Part shown: positions 32,720-39,801 of the stretch, piece by piece | Layout: each line of letters opens with the position of its first letter | Position numbering within the stretch: position 1 is the stretch's first letter | Assembly (NCBI GenBank): GCA_017471785.1 | Contig: JAFURP010000008.1 | Coordinates: 1-60,838, forward strand | Direction of reading: 5' to 3' | DNA from: Clostridia bacterium | Lineage (GTDB): Bacteria; Bacillota; Clostridia; Christensenellales; Borkfalkiaceae | Length of the DNA stretch: 60,838 nt | Notes under the pieces: generated by a model | Told to the model about the DNA's origin: nothing | The model's database searches: none | The model's input: only the letters and a program-made list of their open reading frames with translations | Position numbers and translations under genes: made by a program

Positions 32720-32847
32720 TTTGAGTTTCCTCCAATTTGAATTTTTTATTTTTCCCGTGAGATTTCGCGCCACGAGCCCGCGTTTGCCGATTTTTCGGCG
32801 GTTTTGTGATTGTGCCGATATTTCCCCGACCGAGCACTTGCGTCGAA

Positions 32848-33111
32848 TTAAAGCGCATTTAAGGGCTCGTCGGTGTATTCGTCGAGATCGTCCACCGTGC
32901 AACCGCACGCACGGGCGAGCTTCGACAGCATTCGAGCGTTCGGGGAGCGTTCGCCGCGTTCATATCCCGAGATACAGTTCACGCGGACGCCGCACATATA
33001 CGCAAGGTCGCCCTGCGTGAGCCCTGCCGCCGCTCTCATTGTCGCGAGCTTTCTCATCGGGCGCACTTCCTCGCCTCTCCTGTTCACTCGCTTTGCCTGT
33101 CTTTGTGCCAT
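32848..33111 (-). CDS. Cro/C1-type helix-turn-helix regulator
   Basis: 87 residues from the ATG at 33111 (AAGGAG nine bases upstream); a longer start at 33177 has poor spacing. The HTH_3 domain (about 22-75) reads MRAAAGLTQGDLAYMCGVRV then NCISGYERGERSPNARMLSK. It lies inside the early operon on the - strand, so it may act as a Cro-like or secondary switch opposite the repressor at 34855. 128 bases to its left hold only a weak GCCGA/TCGGC stem. Confidence 0.8.
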   Translation of the reverse strand: MAQRQAKRVNRRGEEVRPMRKLATMRAAAGLTQGDLAYMCGVRVNCISGYERGERSPNARMLSKLARACGCTVDDLDEYTDEPLNAL

Positions 33112-33163
33112 GTTCTCTTTCTCCTTTATCGTTTGACTGTCGTCCCCGATCGGACGCGTCGCC

Positions 33164-33529
33164 TTATGTATTGTCATCACCTCCAACCCCCGAAAACTCG
33201 GGGAAAGGGTCGGGCGCGTCGGCTTCTTCTATCGCCTTTTTTATAAAGGCAATAAAACCCGAGGCGTCTTTCTTCATCTTCTCCTCAATGCTTGCGTCTA
33301 TCTTCTTTTTTGTTTCCGCGAGCTGTTTGCTCATAATGAGCGAGTTGAAAATGTGCCCCGTAATGTGTACCGCGCCCTCGACGCGATTGTCGTTCACGCT
33401 GACGAGCACAAAGCTCGGGGCTTCAAATTCTTTCGTCTTGCCGTCGGCGAACGCGATCGTGATCTTCGCGATTTCTTCGCCGCGCTTTCCCTCTTTGCGG
33501 GGGGGGGGTGCTTTTTTCTTGTTAAACAT
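33164..33529 (-). CDS. phage protein with a C10 tract near its start
   Basis: 121 residues, MFNKKKAPPPRKEGKRGEEI. Then a beta-rich segment (AKITIAFADGKTKEFEAPSF, VEGAVHITGHIFNSLIMSKQ) and a long acidic helix. The coding strand has ten Cs (33497-33506 as Gs on +) encoding the PPP run at residues 8-10, so any slip would cut the protein after about ten residues. Function unknown. Confidence 0.65.
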   Translation of the reverse strand: MFNKKKAPPPRKEGKRGEEIAKITIAFADGKTKEFEAPSFVLVSVNDNRVEGAVHITGHIFNSLIMSKQLAETKKKIDASIEEKMKKDASGFIAFIKKAIEEADAPDPFPEFSGVGGDDNT

Positions 33530-33553
33530 TGTTTGTTCCTCCGTTTGATTTTT

Positions 33554-33751
33554 TTATTTTCTCGACGTTTCGCCGAGGTGTTTGAGATTGTGCCGCTCGG
33601 CTTCATCGTCGCCGAGTTTGCGCGTAAATAGCGCGAGTTGCTGATATTCCCGCATAGGGTCGTCGGTGCTTCCTGCGTAGCCGTTGAGCCGCCGCATTTC
33701 CTCCGACCACTTCTTGACCCCGTACACGTGGAAGCTGATGAAATTCGCCAC
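33554..33751 (-). CDS. small phage protein
   Basis: 65 residues, GTG start at 33751 behind AAAGGAGG. It reads MANFISFHVYGVKKWSEEMR and ends in a charged helix (RKLGDDEAERHNLKHLGETS). No family recognised; part of the early run of short genes. Confidence 0.55.
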   Translation of the reverse strand: MANFISFHVYGVKKWSEEMRRLNGYAGSTDDPMREYQQLALFTRKLGDDEAERHNLKHLGETSRK

Positions 33752-33754
33752 CGT

Positions 33755-33961
33755 TCACCTCCTTTGCCTTGCGCTGTGCCGCGCTTCAATTTCGGCGATT
33801 TGTTTCGCTACAACCGCTTCAAGATAGCGAAAGCGAACATATTGCTCGACGGTCATATTCTTGCACCGTTGCGCCTCGTTTTTGAGCTCGTTGCAAACGT
33901 CTTTGACGTCGCCCACGAAAGCAACCCCGCGGGGGGCGTTGCGTCTTTCCGTTCCGTTCAT
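33755..33961 (-). CDS. small helical phage protein
   Basis: 68 residues with AGGAGGTG before the ATG, which overlaps the stop of the preceding gene. It is mostly helical: VKDVCNELKNEAQRCK and MTVEQYVRFRYLEAVVAKQI. No family recognised. Confidence 0.55.
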   Translation of the reverse strand: MNGTERRNAPRGVAFVGDVKDVCNELKNEAQRCKNMTVEQYVRFRYLEAVVAKQIAEIEARHSARQRR

Positions 33962-34251
33962 TGTGCACCTCCTCCGTTTTCCTGCTCGTATTCGATATAA
34001 AAGGTTTCGTCCTTGTCAACGATTTCCACCTTGTAAAAATCTTGACGTTCGAGCACCAACCACGCGCACTCACCCATAACAGCCGCAACATCAACGGGCT
34101 TTACAACGCGACGCTTGCGCGGGTATATTTCCTGCGGGAGCTTGTAGCTCTTAATTTCCGCCCGCTGTTTCATACGCTTCAACGCCGTCGGGCTTGCGAC
34201 GGGACAGCCGAAAGTCGTCCCGCATTTATCAAAAAAACATAATTCCGCCAT
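33958..34251 (-). CDS. phage protein of unknown function
   Basis: 97 residues starting MAELCFFDKCGTTFGCPVAS, with a Cys pair, then EIKSYKLPQEIYPRKRRVVK and an alternating strand region (ETFYIEYEQENGG). The ATG follows AGGTGTGTGAG. No family recognised. It overlaps the next gene by four bases. Confidence 0.55.
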   Translation of the reverse strand: MAELCFFDKCGTTFGCPVASPTALKRMKQRAEIKSYKLPQEIYPRKRRVVKPVDVAAVMGECAWLVLERQDFYKVEIVDKDETFYIEYEQENGGGAQ

Positions 34252-34254
34252 ATC

Positions 34255-34464
34255 TCACACACCTCCGACCGCTATCCCGAGCGGGCGCGGGTTTTTTTCT
34301 ATGTAGTTCTCCGCTTGCTTCTTCGTGGTGAAGTTGACCGAGCGGTAAACGATGAACGCGGGCATTGTTGCGCCGCAAAAACCGACGCGCACGCCGCCGC
34401 TGTGCTTTGCTCCGTATTCCGCGACAAACTCGCCGCGGGCGTTTTCTCTTATTCTCCAAGCCAT
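34255..34464 (-). CDS. small phage protein
   Basis: 69 residues from the ATG at 34464 (AGGAGG upstream). It reads MAWRIRENARGEFVAEYGAK, then VYRSVNFTTKKQAENYIEKN. The last piece (F-x-T-x-x-x-A-x-x-Y-I) is a common short beta-alpha unit in phage proteins that modify or bind nucleic acid. Role unknown. Confidence 0.55.
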   Translation of the reverse strand: MAWRIRENARGEFVAEYGAKHSGGVRVGFCGATMPAFIVYRSVNFTTKKQAENYIEKNPRPLGIAVGGV

Positions 34465-34474
34465 AGCCGCCTCC

Positions 34475-34681
34475 TTATTTTTCATACGTCGCGAGGAAGT
34501 CGCGGAAAATTTCAACGCGGTCTTTCTTCCTCATAGTCCAAAAATCGCCAAGGCGTATATGATACACCACCGACAAAAACGAAGCAAAAGCCGATAAAAT
34601 GATTTTTTTCAAAATCCTTTCTTCTTTCCCTCCGAGTAAAGCGTCCGATAATAATAAATCGAGTTTTTCAAGTTCTTCCAT
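34475..34681 (-). CDS. first gene of the early operon, unknown function
   Basis: 68 residues from the ATG at 34681 behind GGAGG. Helical: MEELEKLDLLLSDALLGGKE, ERILKKIILSAFASFLSVVY and TMRKKDRVEIFRDFLATYEK. It is the first gene behind the main early promoter (34733-34761), a place often held by cro-like or lysis-lysogeny genes, but no HTH is evident. Confidence 0.55.
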   Translation of the reverse strand: MEELEKLDLLLSDALLGGKEERILKKIILSAFASFLSVVYHIRLGDFWTMRKKDRVEIFRDFLATYEK

Positions 34682-34706
34682 TTTGCGTTTCCTCCGCTGT
34701 GTTTTC

Positions 34707-34720
34707 TTCATCTTCGTGAA
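34707..34720. promoter_or_regulatory. operator-like site O1
   Basis: TTCATCTTCGTGAA on the + strand, about 6 bases downstream of the predicted early transcription start. It shares 13 of 14 bases with O2 at 34740-34753. The half-sites are TTCA/TGAA. Proposed target of the repressor at 34855. Confidence 0.55.
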
Positions 34721-34732
34721 GTTTGTATGGGT

Positions 34733-34761
34733 ATTATAATTCATTTTCGTGAAGTTGTCAA
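34733..34761 (-). promoter_or_regulatory. early promoter, perfect sigma-A boxes
   Basis: TTGACA (34756-34761) and TATAAT (34733-34738) on the - strand, with a 17-base spacer. The spacer contains operator-like site O2 (34740-34753). It drives the leftward early operon that starts at 34681 and is divergent from the repressor promoter. Confidence 0.85.
34740..34753. promoter_or_regulatory. operator-like site O2
   Basis: TTCATTTTCGTGAA on the + strand, inside the early-promoter spacer. Same TTCA-N6-TGAA plan as O1, 33 bases away (about three helical turns). A repressor bound here would block RNA polymerase. Confidence 0.55.
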
Positions 34762-34780
34762 GCATTTTGAGTGAAAAAAA

Positions 34781-34809
34781 TTGACAAAAATGAATTTTTT
34801 TTATAAAAT
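34781..34809 (+). promoter_or_regulatory. repressor promoter with overlapping third operator-like site
   Basis: TTGACA (34781-34786), 17 bases, TAAAAT (34804-34809) on the + strand, ahead of the repressor gene. Bases 34781-34794 match the reverse complement of O2 at 12 of 14 positions. This third site overlaps the -35 box, so the repressor may control its own gene. Confidence 0.6.
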
Positions 34810-34854
34810 TTTTGATAAGCTCGAAAAAAATACACAACAAGGAGGTTTTTGAAA

Positions 34855-35271
34855 GTGAAAAAACAACCCAAAACAAAAGAGCTTGACCTTGAAATTTCCG
34901 AAATCAAGGCGTATATACGCGCGCACGGGATAACCTACGCCAAACTTTCGGAGATGACAGGGCTGTCCGTGAGCACTATCACAAAAATTTTTGGAGGTTT
35001 TGCGAAGTATCCACGCGTTGACACCCTGCGGCTGATTACGAACGCGCTCGGGCTCACAAAACAACCGCCGCCAAAAACGGGGCAAATTTCGACGAGTTCA
35101 CCCGCGTCGGGTGTTTCCTTGACCGAAAAAGAGAAACGCCTTTTACGAGCGTTTTCCGAGCTTGTGGACGAAATGCAAGACTATATAATAGAGAGCACGG
35201 AAACGCTTGCGGCAAAACAGCGCGAATTGAGGGGCGAACACCCCGCCGCCAAACCCGCAAAGCGGGCATAG
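34855..35271 (+). CDS. phage repressor-like HTH protein
   Basis: 138 residues, GTG start at 34855 with GGAGG nine bases upstream. The N-terminal HTH (about 14-68) reads EISEIKAYIRAHGITYAKLS, EMTGLSVSTITKIFGGF and VDTLRLITNALGL. The C-terminal part is helical with no S24 peptidase domain, so induction would not follow LexA-type self-cleavage. It faces away from the early operon across three operator-like repeats. Best read as the lysogeny repressor. Confidence 0.75.
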   Translation: MKKQPKTKELDLEISEIKAYIRAHGITYAKLSEMTGLSVSTITKIFGGFAKYPRVDTLRLITNALGLTKQPPPKTGQISTSSPASGVSLTEKEKRLLRAFSELVDEMQDYIIESTETLAAKQRELRGEHPAAKPAKRA

Positions 35272-35281
35272 GAGGACGCCG

Positions 35282-35908
35282 ATGAGTAAGCAAAGGAAAC
35301 ACGGCGCGCTGTTCTACGTCCTCGCTGTCATATTCTACCCGATAACGCTGACGGTGCTTATCGTGCGCCTATGTAGGCGTAAAAAAGAAAAAAGCCCCGC
35401 GACGGGCAAAGTAAGCCGTCGGGAGCTGTTCGAGATTATCGGAGGGCAAGGAAACGCGCACACTCTCGCCACAATGGGATTGAAAGAAAAAGACGTTTTG
35501 TGGTATGTGAAAAACTATTTGCAAATAAGCGGGACAATGATCCCCGACTGCTTGCATAAGCTCGACGCAACACGGACGCCCTCGATTTTTTTCGACGCGT
35601 TGAAAAACGCCGAATACTATTTATACGGGAATTGTGTCGTGTACGCGCATTACCCGCGAGAATTTGCCACCGACCCCGCGGACGATCTTCAACGTTTCAC
35701 GGCAAACAAAAGCGCATACACCCGCGCGTTCGTCGATCGCTATCGGGAAGCGACCCGCCGCAAGTGCGAAAAGTTCGCCACCGCCTCCGAAAAGGTCAAC
35801 CTTTTACGGGCAAACCGCGCGACCGTCGAGCAATACGCGCAACTGATGACCGCTGCAGACCTCGCCTATTTTCGGGCGGCGTTCGACGCTCTCGCAAAAA
35901 CAGTATAA
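35282..35908 (+). CDS. membrane-anchored lysogeny-module protein of unknown function
   Basis: 208 residues from an ATG behind AGGAGG. One membrane helix near the N-terminus (about 8-30, LFYVLAVIFYPITLTVLIVR), then a basic patch (RLCRRKKEK) and a mixed cytoplasmic domain with VSRRELFEIIGGQG, LKEKDVLWYVKNYL, IFFDALKNAEYYLYGN and long C-terminal helices. It is expressed with the repressor and upstream of the integrase, so the lysogen should make it. Superinfection exclusion or phage defence is a reasonable guess. No family recognised. Confidence 0.7.
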   Translation: MSKQRKHGALFYVLAVIFYPITLTVLIVRLCRRKKEKSPATGKVSRRELFEIIGGQGNAHTLATMGLKEKDVLWYVKNYLQISGTMIPDCLHKLDATRTPSIFFDALKNAEYYLYGNCVVYAHYPREFATDPADDLQRFTANKSAYTRAFVDRYREATRRKCEKFATASEKVNLLRANRATVEQYAQLMTAADLAYFRAAFDALAKTV

Positions 35909-35927
35909 AAAACGGGGCAAAACCCCG
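35907..35927 (-). terminator. terminator on the - strand before the integrase
   Basis: CGGGG (35913-35917), loop CAAAA, CCCCG (35923-35927), followed on the - strand by TTTTTT. On the + strand it has no T-run. No - strand gene precedes it, so it may stop antisense transcription that leaks from tRNA-Leu through the integrase gene. Confidence 0.55.
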
Positions 35928-35958
35928 AAAAAATAACATTTTAGGAGATAAAAAAGCT

Positions 35959-37282
35959 ATGAAACATTTTGACACACTCGAATTTTTAAAAAATTGCTGA
36001 CGAAGTGCAAGGCGCGATCCTGCAACTGACCCTTGAAAAGAGAGAAAGGCGCGAGCTCTTGCGTATTGTTGACGAAAAAAAGCCCGACGATGCCGAGCTT
36101 CTCGCCGCGATATTCCGCCCCCACGCGTTCGACGCGGCGCGGGCCGTGGAAAATCTCACGAAAACACAAGACGACACACCACAAGAAAAAGAAAGCGAAA
36201 ATGGCGTTGTATATTTCACCGACAAGGAGATTAAAACAATGCCGAAAAAAATACAAAGGCTTATAATTTTAGAGGGAAAACGCTGTCGCCTCCGCACTCG
36301 CCAAAGCGGGAAAGACAGCACGACTTATCAAATACGTTTCCGACGCGACGGGTACGACGTGAACGCTTGCGGCGTTACGATCGAGCTCGCAAAGCAAAAC
36401 TTCCTCGAAAAGCTCAAAACCGCAAAACCGAAAGCGGAGCAAGCGGGCGACGCTGTGCCCTCCACCTTTTCCGCGTTTGCGCTGTATCACTTCGAGAAGT
36501 TCCAAAAGGAAAAGGTTTCAAAGCGGCACTATGAAAACAGCGTCCGATTGTTCAACCGCTACCTCGCCCCACGCTTTAAGGAAACGCCTATAAACAAAAT
36601 CACCCCGTCCGACTGCAAAGCAATTTTGGACGAAGTGAAAGAGCAAGGAAAAGGCAAAACCGCCGACGACTTGCACTCGCTCATGAACGGCATATTCAAA
36701 AACGCGATCGCGCACGCATTGATAGCGCGCAACCCGCTCGCCCTCGTCCTGCATATACAGCACGAAAAGGAAAACGGGGAAGCGATCGGCAAGGACGACG
36801 AAAAGCGTCTTTTCGACGAGTTCCGCCGCCTCGGATATGGTGAGGAATTTGAAAGAGCCGCCGCCTTTGCTCTATTTTGCGGACTGCGCCCGAACGAATT
36901 GCTCCACGAGAAGCACCCGCCGCAAGTCGTCGGGAAGTTCATCAAAGCCGTCAATTCAAAGCGGCACAACAAGGACAAGACAAAGATCGAGTTCAAAATT
37001 ATCCCGATTATTGACCGCCTCCGTCCTTTCCTGCCCGCCGACGGCGTGCTTCGCGCCCCCAACCTTGATATGCTTCGCCGAGCGATAAAAAAAGCCCTGC
37101 CCGGGCATAAGCTCTACGACCTCCGCACGACGTTCTATACGCGGTGCGACGAGTACGGGGTAGCACCTCCCGCGCGGGACGAGTTCGTCGGGCATAGTAG
37201 CGGCGTCTTGACGAATACATACCGCGACCTCTCGGACGAATACCTTTTGAACGAGGGGGAAAAGCTCAATAAATGGGTGTAA
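35959..37282 (+). CDS. int: tyrosine integrase, one-base frameshift at an A6 tract
   Basis: Good ribosome site TAGGAGAT before ATG 35959. That frame reads MKHFDTLEFLKN and stops at 35998 because of an A6 run (35988-35993). With five As it would continue LKKIADEVQGAILQ in one 440-residue frame. The only other start, GTG 36005, lacks a ribosome site. The N-terminal arm and core-binding domains (about 160-250) precede the catalytic domain: Arg in CGLRPNE, Arg in LYDLRTTF, His in VGHSSG, and the nucleophile Tyr in NTYRDLS. The first box has Tyr in place of the usual His. It lies next to attR, as expected for integration at tRNA-Leu. Confidence 0.9.
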
Positions 37283-37283
37283 T

Positions 37284-37305
37284 ACTGTCCCAAAACTGAC
37301 CCAAA
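37284..37305 (+). repeat. candidate integrase arm-type site, right
   Basis: CTGTCCCAAAACTGACCCAA plus two bases, 20 of 22 identical to 434-455 in the same orientation. It starts two bases after the integrase stop and ends 76 bases before attR. Confidence 0.45.
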
Positions 37306-37335
37306 AACCGAAAAATGGAGAGCAAAAAACGCACG

Positions 37336-37378
37336 AAAAAAGGGCAAAAACAAGCATTTTTAGCCTATTTTTGCCCTT
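37336..37378 (-). terminator. phage-borne terminator that now serves tRNA-Leu
   Basis: 11-bp stem (37340-37350 with 37368-37378: AAGGGCAAAAA and TTTTTGCCCTT), then TTTTT on the - strand. It begins three bases past the tRNA CCA end. It replaces the host terminator at 311-355 that was moved 37 kb away. It also separates tRNA transcription from antisense reading of the integrase. Confidence 0.75.
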
Positions 37379-37381
37379 AAA

Positions 37382-37404
37382 TGGTGCGGTCGACAGGAAT
37401 TGAA
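37382..37404. repeat. attR, 3' end of the intact tRNA-Leu
   Basis: Exact copy of attL (360-382). These bases make up the CCA, discriminator, acceptor 3' strand and part of the T arm of tRNA-Leu. Confidence 0.92.
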
Positions 37405-37466
37405 CCTGCATGGAGTTACCCACAAGATCCTTAGTCTTGCGCGTCTGCCAGTTCCGCCACGACCGC
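37382..37466 (-). tRNA. tRNA-Leu, anticodon AAG
   Basis: Acceptor GCGGTCG/CGACCGC, anticodon stem CAAGA/TCTTG with loop CTAAGGA, a long variable arm (TGGGTAACTCCA) and an encoded CCA. Anticodon AAG reads CUU codons and would need A34-to-inosine editing to read more. It hosts the prophage; its 3' end was rebuilt by the phage. Confidence 0.93.
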
Positions 37467-37479
37467 ATTAACGTACCTT

Positions 37480-37508
37480 ATTATATCTTAACCAGTCCCT
37501 TTTGTCAA
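37480..37508 (-). promoter_or_regulatory. tRNA-Leu promoter
   Basis: TTGACA (37503-37508), 17 bases, TATAAT (37480-37485) on the - strand, about 14 bases before the tRNA. Perfect consensus boxes, as for a strong stable-RNA gene. Confidence 0.88.
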
Positions 37509-37626
37509 CTCATTTTCATCTATCTTTTGAAAAAAATTAAAAATTTTTGTTCCCGTTTCGTCCCGCTTTGTAAATTTAACCACGCAATATCCCCTCAAAC
37601 GCTTTGTGTTTTTCTTCGTTTTATGC

Positions 37627-37632
37627 TATAAT
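37627..37632 (+). promoter_or_regulatory. -10 box upstream of the MFS gene
   Basis: TATAAT at 37627-37632 on the + strand, 33 bases before the ATG. The -35 at 17 bases (TTGTGT, 37604-37609) is weak. Confidence 0.45.
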
Positions 37633-37665
37633 TAAGTACGATTTCTTGTAAAAAGGACTAACGAT

Positions 37666-38922
37666 ATGCTATCCAATGATAAAAGAGTAAAGCTCGGCTG
37701 CTATACGACCAATATTTCTATGGCGGTGGTGTGCAATTTTTCACCCTTGCTATTTCTTACTTTCCGCGAAAGCTACGGTATTTCCTATTCCCTGCTCGGA
37801 TTTTTGATCCTCGTCAATTTCCTCACCCAGCTTTCCATCGATTTGGTGTTTTCTTTCTTTTCCCATAAATTCAATATCCCTTTAGCCGTCAAGCTCACTC
37901 CCGTTTTGACCCTTTTGGGACTCGTCGTTTACGCGGTCTTTCCGTTCGCGTTCCCCGAGCAAGCGTATATAGGCTTGCTGCTCGGAACGGTCGTCTTTTC
38001 GCTAGCGGGCGGTCTTGCGGAGGTGCTGATCAGCCCCGTGATCGCGGCGCTCCCCAGCGAAAACCCCGAACGCGAAATGAGTAAATTGCACTCTATCTAC
38101 GCGTGGGGCGTCGTGCTGATGGTGGCGATCTCCACTCTGTTTTTCGTGCTATTCGGGCGTGAAAATTGGCAGTATCTCGCCCTGCTTCTCACCCTCTTCC
38201 CCGCGCTGGCAAGCCTGCTGTTTCTCGGCGCGAAGATACCCAAAATGGAAACGCCCGAAAAGACGAGCGGCGCGCTGTCCTTGCTTAAAAACAAGCGGCT
38301 TTGGCTGTGCGTGCTCGCCATTTTCCTCGGCGGCGCGAGCGAGGTGAGTATGGCGCAATGGAGCTCGAGTTATTTGGAGCAAGCCGTCGGGCTGCCCAAG
38401 ATCTGGGGGGATATTTTCGGCGTGGCGTTCTTCGCCGTTATGCTCGGGTTGGGGCGTTCGCTGTACGCCAAGTACGGCAAAAATATAGAAAAGATCCTGC
38501 TTTTGGGCGCAATCGGCGCGACCGTTTGTTATTTGACGGCGGCGGTTTCGTCCGTGCCCGTTTTGGGGCTGATCGCTTGCGCGCTTACCGGCTTTTGCGT
38601 TTCTATGCTTTGGCCGGGGAGCTTGGTCGTCGCCTCCGAGCGGTTTCCCCAAGGGGGCGTGTTTATTTACGCTATGATGGCGGCGGGCGGCGATTTGGGG
38701 GCTTCGGTCGGACCGCAGCTTATCGGCGTGATCACCGACGCGGTGGCGGCAAGCGCGGGCGCGGCGGATATCGCGCAAGGCTTGGGTATTACTTTGGAGC
38801 AATTGGGTATGAAGCTGGGTATGCTCGTGGGTATGCTGTTCCCGTTGATCGCGATCTTCGTGTATATCGGCGTTTTGAGGACCAAGAAAACGGGCGCGTT
38901 GCCCTTATCGGCGCAAGAATAA
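37666..38922 (+). CDS. major facilitator superfamily transporter
   Basis: 418 residues with about 12 predicted membrane helices in two halves. Residues 1-25 lead into LLFLTFRESYGISYSLLGFL; later AVFPFAFPEQAYIGLLLGTV and GASEVSMAQWSSSYLE. The layout matches MFS proteins related to sugar or drug transporters (fucose/FucP-like group). Thirteen bases before an ATP-grasp ligase gene, so it is probably one operon with 38935 and 39798. It might export or import the product or substrate of those ligases. Substrate unknown. Confidence 0.85.
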   Translation: MLSNDKRVKLGCYTTNISMAVVCNFSPLLFLTFRESYGISYSLLGFLILVNFLTQLSIDLVFSFFSHKFNIPLAVKLTPVLTLLGLVVYAVFPFAFPEQAYIGLLLGTVVFSLAGGLAEVLISPVIAALPSENPEREMSKLHSIYAWGVVLMVAISTLFFVLFGRENWQYLALLLTLFPALASLLFLGAKIPKMETPEKTSGALSLLKNKRLWLCVLAIFLGGASEVSMAQWSSSYLEQAVGLPKIWGDIFGVAFFAVMLGLGRSLYAKYGKNIEKILLLGAIGATVCYLTAAVSSVPVLGLIACALTGFCVSMLWPGSLVVASERFPQGGVFIYAMMAAGGDLGASVGPQLIGVITDAVAASAGAADIAQGLGITLEQLGMKLGMLVGMLFPLIAIFVYIGVLRTKKTGALPLSAQE

Positions 38923-38934
38923 AGGGAGGGAGTT

Positions 38935-39801
38935 ATGGCAAAGTCGGGCTGGTTGATCGTCAACGGATTTTTGAGGACGGAAAAATTTGCGGAGCTGTAC
39001 GCGCTGTTGCAAAACGCGGCGAACGCGCGCGGCGTTTCGTTGCAATGCAAGACCGCCTGTTCGCTCACCCTTGCCTTCGGGGAGGAGACGCGTATCGACA
39101 AACCCGATTTCGTGTTGTTTTGGGATAAGGACGAGGTGCTTGCCCGCCGCTTGGAAGCCCTGCAAATTCCCGTGTTTAACGGCGCAAGCGCGATCGCGGT
39201 CTGCGATAATAAAATTTTGACCGCCGAGGCGCTCGTCCGTTGCGGCGTGAAAGCGCCCAAGACCATTCCCGCGCCCAAGACCTTCGAGGGGGTCGGGTAT
39301 ACCGATCTCGCCTTTTTGGACGAGGCGGAAAGGGCGCTCGGCTATCCTATGGTGATCAAGGAGGCGTACGGCTCGTTCGGCGCGCAGGTGTATTTGGTAA
39401 GCGATAGAGCGGAGGCGTGCGCGATCATAGAAAAAATAGCGTGGAAACCCTTTTTACTGCAAGAATTTATCGCCGAAAGCCGCGGCAGGGATATCCGCGT
39501 GAATATCGTCGGCGGCAAGGCGGTGTGCGCGATGTTGCGCGTAAACGGGCGCGATTTCCGATCGAATATCACGGGCGGCGGCAGGGCGCGCAAGCTCCTG
39601 CTTACCAAGGCGCAAGCGGAGGCGGCGGTTGCCGCTTGCCGCGCCGTGGGCGCGGATTTTGCGGGCGTGGATCTCCTCCTCGGAAAGGACGGTCCGCTCG
39701 TTTGCGAGGTCAATTCCAGCCCCCATTTTAAGAGTACGCTCGATTGTACGGGAGTGGATTTGAGCGGTCATATTTTAGACTATATTTTGGAGCGCGTATG
39801 A
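38935..39801 (+). CDS. RimK-like ATP-grasp ligase
   Basis: 288 residues. ATP-grasp features in order: YPMVIKEAYGSFGAQVYLV (about 138-156), RDIRVNIVGGKAVCAMLRVN, and the metal-binding GPLVCEVNSSPHFKS near the C-terminus. RSNITGGG is the RimK-type loop. Such enzymes join an amino acid or peptide carboxylate to an amine with ATP. GGGAGGGAG precedes the ATG. It lies directly before a second ATP-grasp gene with four-base overlap. Substrate unknown. Confidence 0.85.
   Translation: MAKSGWLIVNGFLRTEKFAELYALLQNAANARGVSLQCKTACSLTLAFGEETRIDKPDFVLFWDKDEVLARRLEALQIPVFNGASAIAVCDNKILTAEALVRCGVKAPKTIPAPKTFEGVGYTDLAFLDEAERALGYPMVIKEAYGSFGAQVYLVSDRAEACAIIEKIAWKPFLLQEFIAESRGRDIRVNIVGGKAVCAMLRVNGRDFRSNITGGGRARKLLLTKAQAEAAVAACRAVGADFAGVDLLLGKDGPLVCEVNSSPHFKSTLDCTGVDLSGHILDYILERV

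Larger units (their letters stand above)
360..37404. mobile_element. siphovirus-type prophage integrated at tRNA-Leu
   Basis: The element is bounded by an exact 23-bp direct repeat that contains the 3' end of tRNA-Leu. The integrase gene sits next to attR and the tRNA stays intact on that side. Between the ends lies a full set of modules: lysogeny, replication and recombination, packaging, head, tail, DGR and holin-like genes. No lethal lesion was seen in the structural genes. The integrase and one methyltransferase each carry a one-base frameshift at a homopolymer, and no endolysin was recognised. Confidence 0.93.

Noticed and set aside
36005..37282. integrase starting at GTG 36005
   Set aside because: No ribosome site precedes it, whereas ATG 35959 has a good one and becomes in frame after removing one A.
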